Shown here piece after piece: positions 17,423 to 26,477 of a DNA stretch of 64,000 bases (positions are counted from its first letter, which is position 1; every line of letters begins with the position of its first letter). Made by a program: the position numbers and the translations under genes. The notes under the pieces are model-generated. The model saw only the letters and a program-made list of their open reading frames with translations. It did no database searches and was not told the DNA's origin. Source of the DNA: Azonexus sp. R2A61 (GTDB lineage Bacteria > Pseudomonadota > Gammaproteobacteria > Burkholderiales > Rhodocyclaceae); assembly GCF_021401135.1 (NCBI RefSeq), contig NZ_JACBFO010000001.1, positions 186,001 to 250,000 on the forward strand. The letters run 5' to 3'.

Positions 17423-19306
17423 TTACCTACTGACCGAGGCAACCCATTCGGCAGCAACCAACAGGTTCCATACACGCCTCGCATTGGGCTGTTTTCCCGA
17501 TACGTGATCATTGACCAAACGTTCGACGGCCCCATCATCCAACCATGCTTGCAAACGTTTCTCTACAACGAGACGTTCGCGCGCCAAATCAGCTAGATCA
17601 GTACGCAGCCAGCGCCCAATCGGGCTAGAGAAACCTTGCTTTCGACGCTCAAGGAAGCCAGCAGGCAACCAGTCAGAAAACCCCTCTCTGACAATACGTT
17701 TGCCGTTTCGCCCCTTTAATTTCATCGATGGAGGAAGCGAAGCCGCCAACTCCAGCAATTCATGATCGAGAAATGGCGAACGACACTCTAGCGAAGCCGC
17801 CATACTGGCGACATCAACCTTGAACAGCACATCTTCCGGCAAGTACGTATAGCTGTCTGTCAGCAAGACCCGGTTGATCGACGCGGCACCTTCAGTCAAC
17901 GCAAAGCGTTCAGCAAACCAGCGACCGGAATCACTGCCCGCAAGCTCACTGGAAAATGCCGGAGTATAAATGGCTTCTTTCTCCTTGGCGTCGAAAAACG
18001 AAGCAAGATCAATGTGCCGCTGTAGTGGTTGGTGAAAAAGCGCCTGATCCTCTCTTGTGTAGGGAAACACACGCTTACGATCCGGTCGCAGGAGCCCCTC
18101 CACACGACAGGTCAGGGCACGCATACAACGCCAGGCAGGCAGGACGCCAGCTGACTCAATATTGAGCATGCGCGCCAACTGGGAATGACGTCGATATCCC
18201 CCGAAAGCCTCATCGCCACCATCTCCGGTAAGGGCAACAGTGACTTCTCGCCGGGCAACCTTTGAAACAAGATAGGTCGGCAGCAGCGAATCGTCGCCGA
18301 ATGGCTCTCCACAACGGCGAATCAACATTGGCAAATCGGCGGCGACATCAGCTTCCACCAATAGCTCCCGATGCTGAGTTCCAAGATATTCCGCCGCTTG
18401 CCGAGCATATGGTCGCTCATCCAATCGCTGATCATCAAAGCCGACGGAGAAAGTCAAAACGGGTTGCTCGGAAAGACGCGACATCGCCGCTACCGTTACC
18501 GCCGAATCCACCCCTCCTGAAAGGAAAGCCCCCAGAGGAACATCCGCGACCATTCGTAAGCGGGTTGCTTCCAGCAACTTTTCTCGTACCGCATCGCAAG
18601 CATCAGGGTATGAGAGCGAAGAACGTCGGTTCGGGTCAACCTGCCAGTAACGCCACAACCGGCGGATCCCCTCCTCGCCAACCACCATTGCATGAGCCGG
18701 CGGTAATTTTCGGATTTGCCGGAAGCCTGTTTGAGGGGATGGAATGTAGAGAAAGCTGAAGTAGTGATCGAGTGCAACCGGATCCAATTCAACCCGCAAA
18801 TCGGGCACGAGGGCTCGCAACGCAGCAATTTCAGAGGAAAATCCAAAACCGCCGGCATACGCCGCATAAACCAGCGGCTTCACACCGAGACGGTCGCGAG
18901 CCAGACTCAGTTCACGGCTTTGGGCATCCCAGACCGCGAAAGCAAACATCCCCCGCAATTTCTCCAGGCACTTTTCAAAACCCAGGCGAACAAACAGTGC
19001 TAGCAGTACCTCGGTGTCAGAACGAGTGCGAAAAACCCACCCTGCCAAGCGCATTTCTTCACGCAGAACGGAGAAGTTGTAGATTTCACCATTAAACACA
19101 ATGGTGAAACGCCCGCACGGGCTGTGCATCGGCTGATCCCCCCCTGCCAGGTCCAGAATGGCCAGCCGAGTATGCCCGAGGGAAACCCCTTCCCCCGACC
19201 AGGAGGTTTGGGCGTCAGGCCCTCGATGGCGTAGCGCCTCTAGCGCCCGAGGCATATCAATTGCTATTGAGCCCGGTACGCTCAGCGCACCCGTGATTCC
19301 ACACAT
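17423..19306 (-). CDS. Asparagine-synthase-type glutamine amidotransferase, first copy
   Basis: The 627-residue protein has an N-terminal glutaminase domain with nucleophile Cys2 (MCGITGA) and a C-terminal ATP-dependent synthase domain (SGGVDSAV; GDGGDEAFGGY). The chemistry is amide formation from a carboxylate, glutamine and ATP. In polysaccharide clusters this family probably amidates uronic acids or other acid sugars rather than making asparagine. Cys2 fixes the start at 19306, which overlaps the glycosyltransferase gene upstream by 25 bp. A second copy lies at 22526-24355. Confidence 0.85.
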   Translation of the reverse strand: MCGITGALSVPGSIAIDMPRALEALRHRGPDAQTSWSGEGVSLGHTRLAILDLAGGDQPMHSPCGRFTIVFNGEIYNFSVLREEMRLAGWVFRTRSDTEVLLALFVRLGFEKCLEKLRGMFAFAVWDAQSRELSLARDRLGVKPLVYAAYAGGFGFSSEIAALRALVPDLRVELDPVALDHYFSFLYIPSPQTGFRQIRKLPPAHAMVVGEEGIRRLWRYWQVDPNRRSSLSYPDACDAVREKLLEATRLRMVADVPLGAFLSGGVDSAVTVAAMSRLSEQPVLTFSVGFDDQRLDERPYARQAAEYLGTQHRELLVEADVAADLPMLIRRCGEPFGDDSLLPTYLVSKVARREVTVALTGDGGDEAFGGYRRHSQLARMLNIESAGVLPAWRCMRALTCRVEGLLRPDRKRVFPYTREDQALFHQPLQRHIDLASFFDAKEKEAIYTPAFSSELAGSDSGRWFAERFALTEGAASINRVLLTDSYTYLPEDVLFKVDVASMAASLECRSPFLDHELLELAASLPPSMKLKGRNGKRIVREGFSDWLPAGFLERRKQGFSSPIGRWLRTDLADLARERLVVEKRLQAWLDDGAVERLVNDHVSGKQPNARRVWNLLVAAEWVASVSR

Positions 19307-20484
19307 TCACCCGCTCCAACTCTGAGTACCAACTCGATCAATTTGTCAGCCCGGCTTTCCCAAGAAAAATCCTGAGCGCGCAAGCGCGCGGCATCCCCAA
19401 TTCTCTGTGCCGCACTTCGATCGGCTAACAGTACATTCAACGCCTCTGCCAACTGCTCGACGTCGTTGACAGGCACCAATACACCATTCTCATGCGATGT
19501 AATGATCGAACGTAGCGCTGGCACATCCGCTGCAACGACCGGCTTGCCGAGCGCCATATACTCGAACAATTTGAGCGGCGAAGTATAGCGGCTGCCAATT
19601 GATGTATCGCTGAGGGGCAACAGGCACAGGTCGGCAGCGTTGATTGTGTTGAAACGCTCTGCCGGTGCCACGGCCCCCAAGAAAACCACTCGTTCCACAA
19701 CACCATGAAAACCTGCCAGTTGACGCAACTCTTCAACACGACTCGATGGCCCGCCTGCGACTACTAGACGGGCCGATTGGACTTTTGGCAGCGCCTTGAT
19801 CAAATGCTCGACGCCTTTCCACGGATGAAGACTTCCGAGATAGAGAAGGTCCGGCGGATCGTTCCAAGTAAGTTTTATCGCCAGATCAGCAACCGCCTTC
19901 AGGTCAACACCGTCCGGGACTACGGCAACCGGTGTATCAACTCCATATTCGTCCCGCAAATCGTCCACCAGCCATTCGGTCAAGGCCGCGATTCCATCCG
20001 CGCCACGATAGACTCCACCTTCCCGTTGCCTCAAGGTTGCCATTTTTGTTTGCTCCTTCCGGGTCGGCCGTGGATGATCTTCTGCGTAAGTTCGTACAAA
20101 AACCTCGTGTGTCTCGAAGACAAGGGGCGGTCTAGAATGGATTCGCAATAACGCTTCGGCCAATTTCAGGTTACGTACCAGCAAAGCATCGATATCTGTG
20201 CTCCGACGGACAAGATCGGCAGCCATACGATAAAAACGGCGACCAGATCGTGACGGATACCACCAGCGCCGACGCCAGTCGTCGACCTGCTTCAGAGTGA
20301 CGTTGGGATGTAGCGGTCGTCCAAGAATATCTTCCGGTCGGCAAGCCCCATTCGGCTCCGGCGTAACCAGGGTTATTTCAGCACCGCGCGCAGCCAACGC
20401 ATCGACGGTTTGCAGAATCTGCATAGACTCCGGACAGATGTCCGGAACCGGATGCGGATCAATGTAGAGCAGCCTCAAATTCAT
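19282..20484 (-). CDS. Glycosyltransferase family 4
   Basis: The 400-residue GT-B protein has the family pattern: YLGSLHPWKGVEHL in the middle and SPLKLFEYMALGKPVV toward the C-terminus, the nucleotide-sugar binding half. It should add a sugar to a lipid-linked or LPS acceptor at the cytoplasmic face of the inner membrane. It overlaps the methyltransferase gene upstream by ATGA and the asparagine-synthase gene downstream by 25 bp, so these three are translationally coupled. The sugar is unknown. Confidence 0.8.
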   Translation of the reverse strand: MNLRLLYIDPHPVPDICPESMQILQTVDALAARGAEITLVTPEPNGACRPEDILGRPLHPNVTLKQVDDWRRRWWYPSRSGRRFYRMAADLVRRSTDIDALLVRNLKLAEALLRIHSRPPLVFETHEVFVRTYAEDHPRPTRKEQTKMATLRQREGGVYRGADGIAALTEWLVDDLRDEYGVDTPVAVVPDGVDLKAVADLAIKLTWNDPPDLLYLGSLHPWKGVEHLIKALPKVQSARLVVAGGPSSRVEELRQLAGFHGVVERVVFLGAVAPAERFNTINAADLCLLPLSDTSIGSRYTSPLKLFEYMALGKPVVAADVPALRSIITSHENGVLVPVNDVEQLAEALNVLLADRSAAQRIGDAARLRAQDFSWESRADKLIELVLRVGAGECVESRVR

Positions 20485-21395
20485 ACCGCGCCGAACGGCT
20501 TAATCCCCGTCGCCAGAATGGGAGGGTCATAAATTGCGTTGTCTTTCAGACCGACATCGACGAACCACTGATGGACTTCTGGAAACGTATGCCGCCAGGC
20601 ATATTTCGGAGAAAACTCGTCAAAAGTTTCCGCGATTCTCAATCGATAGTCCTTCTGTTGACTCATGGGGATCAATACCCGAAGCAAGCGGCCGATAAGC
20701 GGAATTTTGTACAGGTAGTACATTGGCGCCGCGAGTAAGCAAAAAGCATAGAGCACAGAGATCGGCAAATGTGGCGTGAATTTCCGATAAAGATTCTGCA
20801 TTCGCCGCCGGGAGCCTTTGGATTTTCCATAGATGTAAACCGAAAAAACTCCTCCTGCCTTGAGATGCCGCACCACTGTCTTGAATGCCGATTCGGTGCT
20901 CGGCGTGTGATGCAGGACTCCCCAGGCCAGAATTACATCAAAATACTCTGCCGGAAAGGGCAGCTTGAACAGATCAGCGAATGCGAAAGTGATGCCCTCC
21001 CGCGCTCCTGCATTTTTTTGCGCGACATAGATTGCCTCACTCAAGTCAACGGCAACGACAGTTGCCCCCCAATCCGACAGAATCCGGCTAAAACGCCCCG
21101 TACCGCAACCGACATCCAGCACCCTCTTCCCTTTGACCAATTCAGGGGTAATGTGGAGTTTGCGAAGTGTACGCTCGGTCCCCGCCACTTCCTCGGGAGA
21201 GTCGTAGAGGTTGTAATACTTCTTCCACTGAAAACTGAAGGTCTTCAGATAGGCATCATCCGGCACCAGCCGGTAAATTCCATCAACATGTTCGTATTGT
21301 GCCCCGCAGGAACATTGGAATCGAGCATTGTGCCGAATGTGCGCAGCCAGACTGCTCCGGCATTCCGGGCAAATGAATTCAACTGTTTGATCCAC
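20481..21395 (-). CDS. SAM-dependent methyltransferase with N-terminal zinc ribbon
   Basis: The 304-residue protein starts with a small zinc ribbon (CPEC near residue 9 and CSCG near 28), then a class I methyltransferase domain with VLDVGCGTGRFS near residue 90 and a hydrophobic segment near residues 205-240 that may sit on the membrane. This ribbon-plus-methyltransferase layout is common in glycan loci. It overlaps the downstream glycosyltransferase by ATGA. Its substrate may be a sugar or a lipid-linked glycan. Confidence 0.75.
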   Translation of the reverse strand: MDQTVEFICPECRSSLAAHIRHNARFQCSCGAQYEHVDGIYRLVPDDAYLKTFSFQWKKYYNLYDSPEEVAGTERTLRKLHITPELVKGKRVLDVGCGTGRFSRILSDWGATVVAVDLSEAIYVAQKNAGAREGITFAFADLFKLPFPAEYFDVILAWGVLHHTPSTESAFKTVVRHLKAGGVFSVYIYGKSKGSRRRMQNLYRKFTPHLPISVLYAFCLLAAPMYYLYKIPLIGRLLRVLIPMSQQKDYRLRIAETFDEFSPKYAWRHTFPEVHQWFVDVGLKDNAIYDPPILATGIKPFGAV

Positions 21396-21413
21396 CGCTT
21401 CTCCCCTCGCAAA

Positions 21414-22529
21414 TTATTTATCAAAGCCCGTCAGCAATCGTTCCACAACCCGATTCCAAGTGAATTTTCCGGTTATCCGCATTCGCGCATTGTTACCCAT
21501 CTGTCGTCGAAAAAGCGGAGTCTCGACGAGATTGCGAAGTATCTGAGCAAGCTCTGCCGAGTCCCCAGGCGTCACCAACACCCCGCAACTTCCCTCGTTA
21601 CCAACCGTCTCGGGATTGCCCGAGAAGGCGGTGGCGATGACCGGCAAACCGCTGGCCATGGCCTCGGCGATACTGTTGCTGAAGCCTTCATCACCCACGC
21701 TCGAAAAAACACCGATATCAGCGCTGGCCCACCAGCGGGGCAATTCGTCATGTGGCATGCCGGCGCGGTGGATCAAGCGCTCGCCGATGCCCAGTGACTC
21801 GGCCTGCTTCAGCAGGTTTTCCTTTTCCGGCCCGTCGCCTATCAGGATGAAACGCACCGGCAAGTCGCGCAGCAGGGGGGAAGCCAGTGCCTTCAGGGTC
21901 ACCGAAACACCTTTCCAGCCCACCAGGCGACCGGCGAAAATGCATGCGACCTCGTTGTCTTGCAAGCCTAACTCGGCGCGCAGTTCGGCGCTGCGATGCT
22001 GCGGTCCGAAACGTTCAAGATCGACCCCGTTGTAGATCACCGTCGGATAAATCCCGTAACGCGACTTGATCTGCCAGGCATTGAAATGACTGTTGGCAAA
22101 CCAGGCACTGATCTTTTTCCCGAGAAAACGGTCGCCCAGGATGAAATCGGTCCCCCCGCTGCGGAAAGCGAAACGAGTCCGGGAACCGGCAGGCATCAGC
22201 CATGGCCAGAAGAAATCGAACGGCTTGGTGATGATGACCCAGTCGAAATCGCCTGCCACGATTTCCGGTTTGACATGGCGGGCAAAGGTCCAGCGCTCCC
22301 AGAAACGACGGAAACGGGAACCGAGGTCCAGCGCCTTTTCCCGCGGCGTGAAAGGAAAGGTGCGCACATCGATGGTCCGTCCGCCCAGATCCGGCCGGAT
22401 GTTTCCGATGCCGCCAAAGACCGATATCTGGTGTCCTTCATCATGTAACTGCCTGGCAAGCTCCCAGACAGCGGTCTGAACACCGCCAAAGCTGACGGTC
22501 ACGGTCACATCGACGAATGCGATCTTCAT
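21414..22529 (-). CDS. Glycosyltransferase family 4
   Basis: The 371-residue GT-B enzyme has an N-terminal SFGGVQTAVWELA acceptor-loop motif, FAGRLVGWKGV in the linker region and EGFSNSIAEAMASGLPVI in the donor domain. It is co-transcribed with the second asparagine-synthase-type gene (ATGA overlap). Base composition appears to change inside this gene: its C-terminal coding part reads more AT-rich than its N-terminal part, so the border between older and newer cluster segments may fall here. Confidence 0.8.
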   Translation of the reverse strand: MKIAFVDVTVTVSFGGVQTAVWELARQLHDEGHQISVFGGIGNIRPDLGGRTIDVRTFPFTPREKALDLGSRFRRFWERWTFARHVKPEIVAGDFDWVIITKPFDFFWPWLMPAGSRTRFAFRSGGTDFILGDRFLGKKISAWFANSHFNAWQIKSRYGIYPTVIYNGVDLERFGPQHRSAELRAELGLQDNEVACIFAGRLVGWKGVSVTLKALASPLLRDLPVRFILIGDGPEKENLLKQAESLGIGERLIHRAGMPHDELPRWWASADIGVFSSVGDEGFSNSIAEAMASGLPVIATAFSGNPETVGNEGSCGVLVTPGDSAELAQILRNLVETPLFRRQMGNNARMRITGKFTWNRVVERLLTGFDK

Positions 22530-24355
22530 GCCAGATTACCCAGTTGATGCAAAGACTCATCAAGTACCAGAAGTTGCAGGACATTTTCGGCCAGGGCGTT
22601 CGCTCCCCGGCGATAAGTCGCGCAAAGTTCATCGACGGCAGCCCCGCTGATGCCGCCATCGGTCACCGTCTGCAACCGGTTTCCCAAACCTTCGTAGCGT
22701 TCCATCAGATCATCTTGCAGCCAGGTGGTCAGCGGTGGATTGAAGCCGCGCTTCTTGGCACCGAACAAGTCTTGCGCAAGGTCCGCTGGCAGGATTTCGG
22801 CAAACAAGGATTTTGCCGGCCGGGCGAAACGGCGGGACGGCGGCAAGGCGGTCAGCGATCTGACAAAACGATGATCCAGCAGGGGGGCCCGCAGTTCCAG
22901 TCCGTGCCCCATCGTGGTCAGGTCCCCCTTGCGCAGGATGTACTCGGGCAGATAGTTGGCCATATCGATGTCCAGCAAGGAAGCCAGCGCCGACTCCCCA
23001 ACCGATGCCGATGGCGCCCAATAGGCATCGGGCAAGCTTGCCCCGGGTTGGAGGTAACTCCGCTGAGCGGGCGAGAAACCCGAAAAACGCAGCATGTAGG
23101 CAGTTGACCACGGCAACGCGATTTCTTCGCGCAAGCGCCGGTATTTGCCGGGCAGCAGCGCCGGACCTGGCTTCAGGAAAGGCAGGCGGAAGCTTCTCCG
23201 CCAGGCCGACCGCAAGTGCTTTCGATAGCGTTTGTAACCGGCCAGCAGTTCGTCACCACCGTCACCGCCGAGCACCACCTTGACATGACGAGTGGTTTCT
23301 CGCGCCAGATACCACAGGGGAATCGCCGACGGATCGGCAAAGGGTTCGTCGAGCGAGGCAACGATGGCCGGAAAGTCATCCCGGATGCGACCCGGAATTT
23401 CGACGGCATGGTGGGCCAGTCCAAGTCGTCGGGACAAGGCGGCGGCGGCAGGCGACTCATCAAATGACGAGCCCGGAAATGCCGCCGTAAAGGCATCAAA
23501 ATGCACATCATGCGCGGCCAGGCGACAGGCGATCAGGCTGGAGTCGATCCCGCCGGACAAGAACAACCCGACCGGCCGGTCGGCAACGCAACGCTGCAGG
23601 ATGGCCCGGTCGAGCTCATCCTTCCAGTCGCCGGTGTCTGCTTCGTCCTCGCCGGGATACCAGCGCTCGACCCGCGGGGTACCACCGTCGAGGGGCCAGC
23701 GCAGGAGATGCCCGGCCGGCAAACGCTGAATGCCGGCAAAGACGGTCAGCGGCGCAGGAACGTAGCGATGGGCCAGATAAGCATCGATCGCCGGCATCGA
23801 AAACGCCCTCGCGGCGGCCGGCAAGGCTGGCAAAACACCGCGGACCATCGACGAAAAGGCCAGGGAATGGCCGTCGCTCCACCAGAGCAGCGGCTTTTTG
23901 CCGAAACGGTCGCGGACCAGGAGCAGTTCGCGCGTTTTCCAGTCGACCAGCGCAAAGGCAAACATGCCGGTCAGCCGCGGCAGCAGCCCGGCGATTCCCC
24001 AGGCTTCGGCACCGCGCAGGATGAATTCGGTGTCGGAGCGCGTCCGGAACGGGCGCTCGGCCATCAACTGCCGCGCATCGTCCTGCCAGCCATAAACCTC
24101 GCCGTTATAGCAAAGCCAGTAACGGCCGTCATCGCTGGCCATCGGCTGGTCGGCGGCCGGCCGCGGATCGATGATCGACAGTCTGGCATGCAGCAGGGCA
24201 TGCGGCCCCGGTTGGGGCTGGACTTCGCCAGCGGGCGAAAAATAACAGACGTGGCTGGCATCCGGCCCACGCGCGGCAAGCGCATTCAGCATCGACCGAG
24301 CGGTCGCGGCCGCCCCGTCGACAGGACGCGAGAAGAATCCGCCAATTCCGCACAT
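22526..24355 (-). CDS. Asparagine-synthase-type glutamine amidotransferase, second copy
   Basis: The 609-residue protein has Cys2 at the N-terminus (MCGIGGF) and the synthase ATP loop SGGIDSSL with GDGGDELLAGY. It is a clear but diverged paralogue of the copy at 17423-19306 and is much more GC-rich. Both sit among glycosyltransferases and neither is near amino acid genes, so a role in amidating surface sugars is more likely than asparagine synthesis. It starts 2 bp after the upstream glycosyltransferase and overlaps the next one by ATGA. Confidence 0.85.
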   Translation of the reverse strand: MCGIGGFFSRPVDGAAATARSMLNALAARGPDASHVCYFSPAGEVQPQPGPHALLHARLSIIDPRPAADQPMASDDGRYWLCYNGEVYGWQDDARQLMAERPFRTRSDTEFILRGAEAWGIAGLLPRLTGMFAFALVDWKTRELLLVRDRFGKKPLLWWSDGHSLAFSSMVRGVLPALPAAARAFSMPAIDAYLAHRYVPAPLTVFAGIQRLPAGHLLRWPLDGGTPRVERWYPGEDEADTGDWKDELDRAILQRCVADRPVGLFLSGGIDSSLIACRLAAHDVHFDAFTAAFPGSSFDESPAAAALSRRLGLAHHAVEIPGRIRDDFPAIVASLDEPFADPSAIPLWYLARETTRHVKVVLGGDGGDELLAGYKRYRKHLRSAWRRSFRLPFLKPGPALLPGKYRRLREEIALPWSTAYMLRFSGFSPAQRSYLQPGASLPDAYWAPSASVGESALASLLDIDMANYLPEYILRKGDLTTMGHGLELRAPLLDHRFVRSLTALPPSRRFARPAKSLFAEILPADLAQDLFGAKKRGFNPPLTTWLQDDLMERYEGLGNRLQTVTDGGISGAAVDELCATYRRGANALAENVLQLLVLDESLHQLGNLA

Positions 24356-24357
24356 GC

Positions 24358-25485
24358 TCAGCGACCTCGGGCGTGAGCCCGGAAAATGTGCGTCATGCGG
24401 TCAACCATCAAATCCAGGCCAAAACGCTCGCGGGCACGCGCCAGAGCAGCCTCGCCAAACTGTTCGCGCAATGTCCGGTCAGCCATCAAGCGGCGCAACG
24501 CAGCGGCAAGCGCGACCGCATTGCGTGGCTCGACCAGCAGGCCGGTATTCCCCTCGTCAACGGCTTCAGCAATGGCGCCAACCGGTGTACTGACCACCGG
24601 CAGGCCGGTTGCCATCGCCTGCATGATCGATTGCGGCACCCCCTCGTCGCCATAGGAAGGCAAGGCAAACAGGTCCATCGCCTGGAACCAGCGCTCCGCA
24701 TCGTCGCGATTACCGGCGAAATGAATGCGCGGTACCAGTTTCAGACGTTCAGCCAACTTACCCAGGTTGTCCCGTTGCGGGCCGTCCCCCACCACCAGCA
24801 GTTGCCAATCGGGAAACTCGTCGGCCAACTGGGCAAAGGCCTCGAACAGATAGACATGCCCCTTCCAGTTGCGCAAGGTTGCCAGGATGCCAAGACAAGG
24901 CCCGGCAGGCAGCCCCAGTTCCCGGCGGTGCGCTTCCTTGCGGTCGACATCGGCCAGCGGTGAAAAACGCTGCAGATCGATACCGGTCGGCACCGACGTC
25001 ATCGATGCCGCTGAAAAGCCATTGTCACGTTGCAACTGACGCCTGAGCGCCTCGCCGGTGACCACGACGTGACTGGCCGCCCGCTGATAGAGCCAGCGGG
25101 TCTGCGCATTGCGGGCAACCGGCGACGAGACATGCCGGGTACGCACGATCGGCGGCGCCCCCGGCAGCAGGGCGCAAGCCACTGCGACCAGCCAGGAATC
25201 GGTCGAACTATGCGTATTGATGACATCGATATCGGGGCCGGCCCGGCGCAACCAGCGCAGCATGGCCCACAAGGCCGGCAGCCGTTTGCGGGCAATCGGC
25301 AAGGTACAGACGGGAATGCCCATGCCGGGCGCCACCTGGGCGATACGCGACTCGGCCGGCGCCACCAGCGTGACCCGGTGACCGCGGGCAATCATGCCGC
25401 GGGCTTCGGTCAGCACGCGGATTTCCTGCCCCCCCCAACCACAGGAAGATTCGGTATGGACGATATGCAAGGACGATGCACTCAC
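24358..25485 (-). CDS. Glycosyltransferase family 4
   Basis: The 375-residue GT-B enzyme begins with the glycine-rich acceptor loop GWGGQEIRVLTEA and carries LPSYGDEGVPQSIMQAMATGLPVV, the donor-site motif of family 4. It fits LPS core or O-chain assembly at the inner membrane. It overlaps the GT9 gene upstream by ATGA and is followed after 2 bp by the second asparagine-synthase gene. The sugar it moves is unknown. Confidence 0.8.
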   Translation of the reverse strand: MSASSLHIVHTESSCGWGGQEIRVLTEARGMIARGHRVTLVAPAESRIAQVAPGMGIPVCTLPIARKRLPALWAMLRWLRRAGPDIDVINTHSSTDSWLVAVACALLPGAPPIVRTRHVSSPVARNAQTRWLYQRAASHVVVTGEALRRQLQRDNGFSAASMTSVPTGIDLQRFSPLADVDRKEAHRRELGLPAGPCLGILATLRNWKGHVYLFEAFAQLADEFPDWQLLVVGDGPQRDNLGKLAERLKLVPRIHFAGNRDDAERWFQAMDLFALPSYGDEGVPQSIMQAMATGLPVVSTPVGAIAEAVDEGNTGLLVEPRNAVALAAALRRLMADRTLREQFGEAALARARERFGLDLMVDRMTHIFRAHARGR

Positions 25486-26477
25486 GAAAATGTTCTCTCC
25501 AGCAAGGCCGTCGCCGCCGAGCAGACAAGCTCGGGCGGAATGTCTGCCATTTCGGCTGCCTGCACATCACCACCGGTTTGCGGATGCTCGATGACGGTAC
25601 ACGCGGGATGCTGGCGTGGCGCCAGATTCCGGCCGGGGTAGGCGGCATGGTACAGCGCGACCATCGGCACCCCCAGCGCACCGGCAAGATGCGTCGGCCC
25701 GGTATCGACCCCGACATACAGATCAACGCAGGACAGCAGTGCCCCGGTCCGGCGCAGATCGAGCTCCCCGGCCATGCTGACGACACGACTGCCAAAAAGC
25801 GCCTGCAACCGGGCCGCCGAGGGGCGCGCCAGCGCGTCGCCGGTGACCACGAACCCCGCCGCCGGATAGGCGACACAGAGCAATTCGACAAAACGCACGA
25901 AATGATCGAAGGGCCAGTCGCGATGTGCCTTGGTCGGAAAACTGTGCAACTGCAGGGCAACCAGCGGCGCCCCCTTGCCCTGCCGCCAGGTTTCGGCCCA
26001 GGCACGCTCCGTTTCGCTCACCCGGTAGGCCAGACGCAGATCGTCAGCGACAATGCCAAGCGGCGACAACAGGGACATCCGGGCCACCGCCGCGTGCTCG
26101 TCCGCCGGCTGGCGAACCAGTGTCAGCCCCTCGGCAGGCGCCGCTCGCCCGGCGAACGCCACGACGGAAGAAGCCACGCGGCGAGCCAGGGCAATCTGTG
26201 CCGGATCGTCCGAAAACACCAGGGCCAGATCGAAACGGCCGGCCAATCCGAGCCGGCTTCGCCAGCGGCGGGAAAAGCCGAGGGGCTGCAGGCGATCCAC
26301 GAACGGCAGGTTGGCCAGCACATCGCAGCGTTTCGGATGGGCCCACACCGTCAGCCTGCTTTCCGGCCAACGTGCCTTGAGCGCCCGCAGGGCCGGCGTG
26401 CACAGCAGGCTGTCGCCAATGCGCGTGACCACGATGGCCAGAATACGGCGCGGTACCGCCGCCGATCCGGTATTCAT
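25482..26477 (-). CDS. Glycosyltransferase family 9 (heptosyltransferase-like)
   Basis: The 331-residue protein has the family 9 layout: an N-terminal TRIGDSLLCTPALRALK segment and a C-terminal GVDTGPTHLAGALG donor motif. Family members add heptose to the LPS inner core. It overlaps the msbA stop by ATGA and shares the transcript with the LPS exporter and a second family 9 gene at 29446-30546. Its exact heptose position is not clear. Confidence 0.8.
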   Translation of the reverse strand: MNTGSAAVPRRILAIVVTRIGDSLLCTPALRALKARWPESRLTVWAHPKRCDVLANLPFVDRLQPLGFSRRWRSRLGLAGRFDLALVFSDDPAQIALARRVASSVVAFAGRAAPAEGLTLVRQPADEHAAVARMSLLSPLGIVADDLRLAYRVSETERAWAETWRQGKGAPLVALQLHSFPTKAHRDWPFDHFVRFVELLCVAYPAAGFVVTGDALARPSAARLQALFGSRVVSMAGELDLRRTGALLSCVDLYVGVDTGPTHLAGALGVPMVALYHAAYPGRNLAPRQHPACTVIEHPQTGGDVQAAEMADIPPELVCSAATALLERTFS

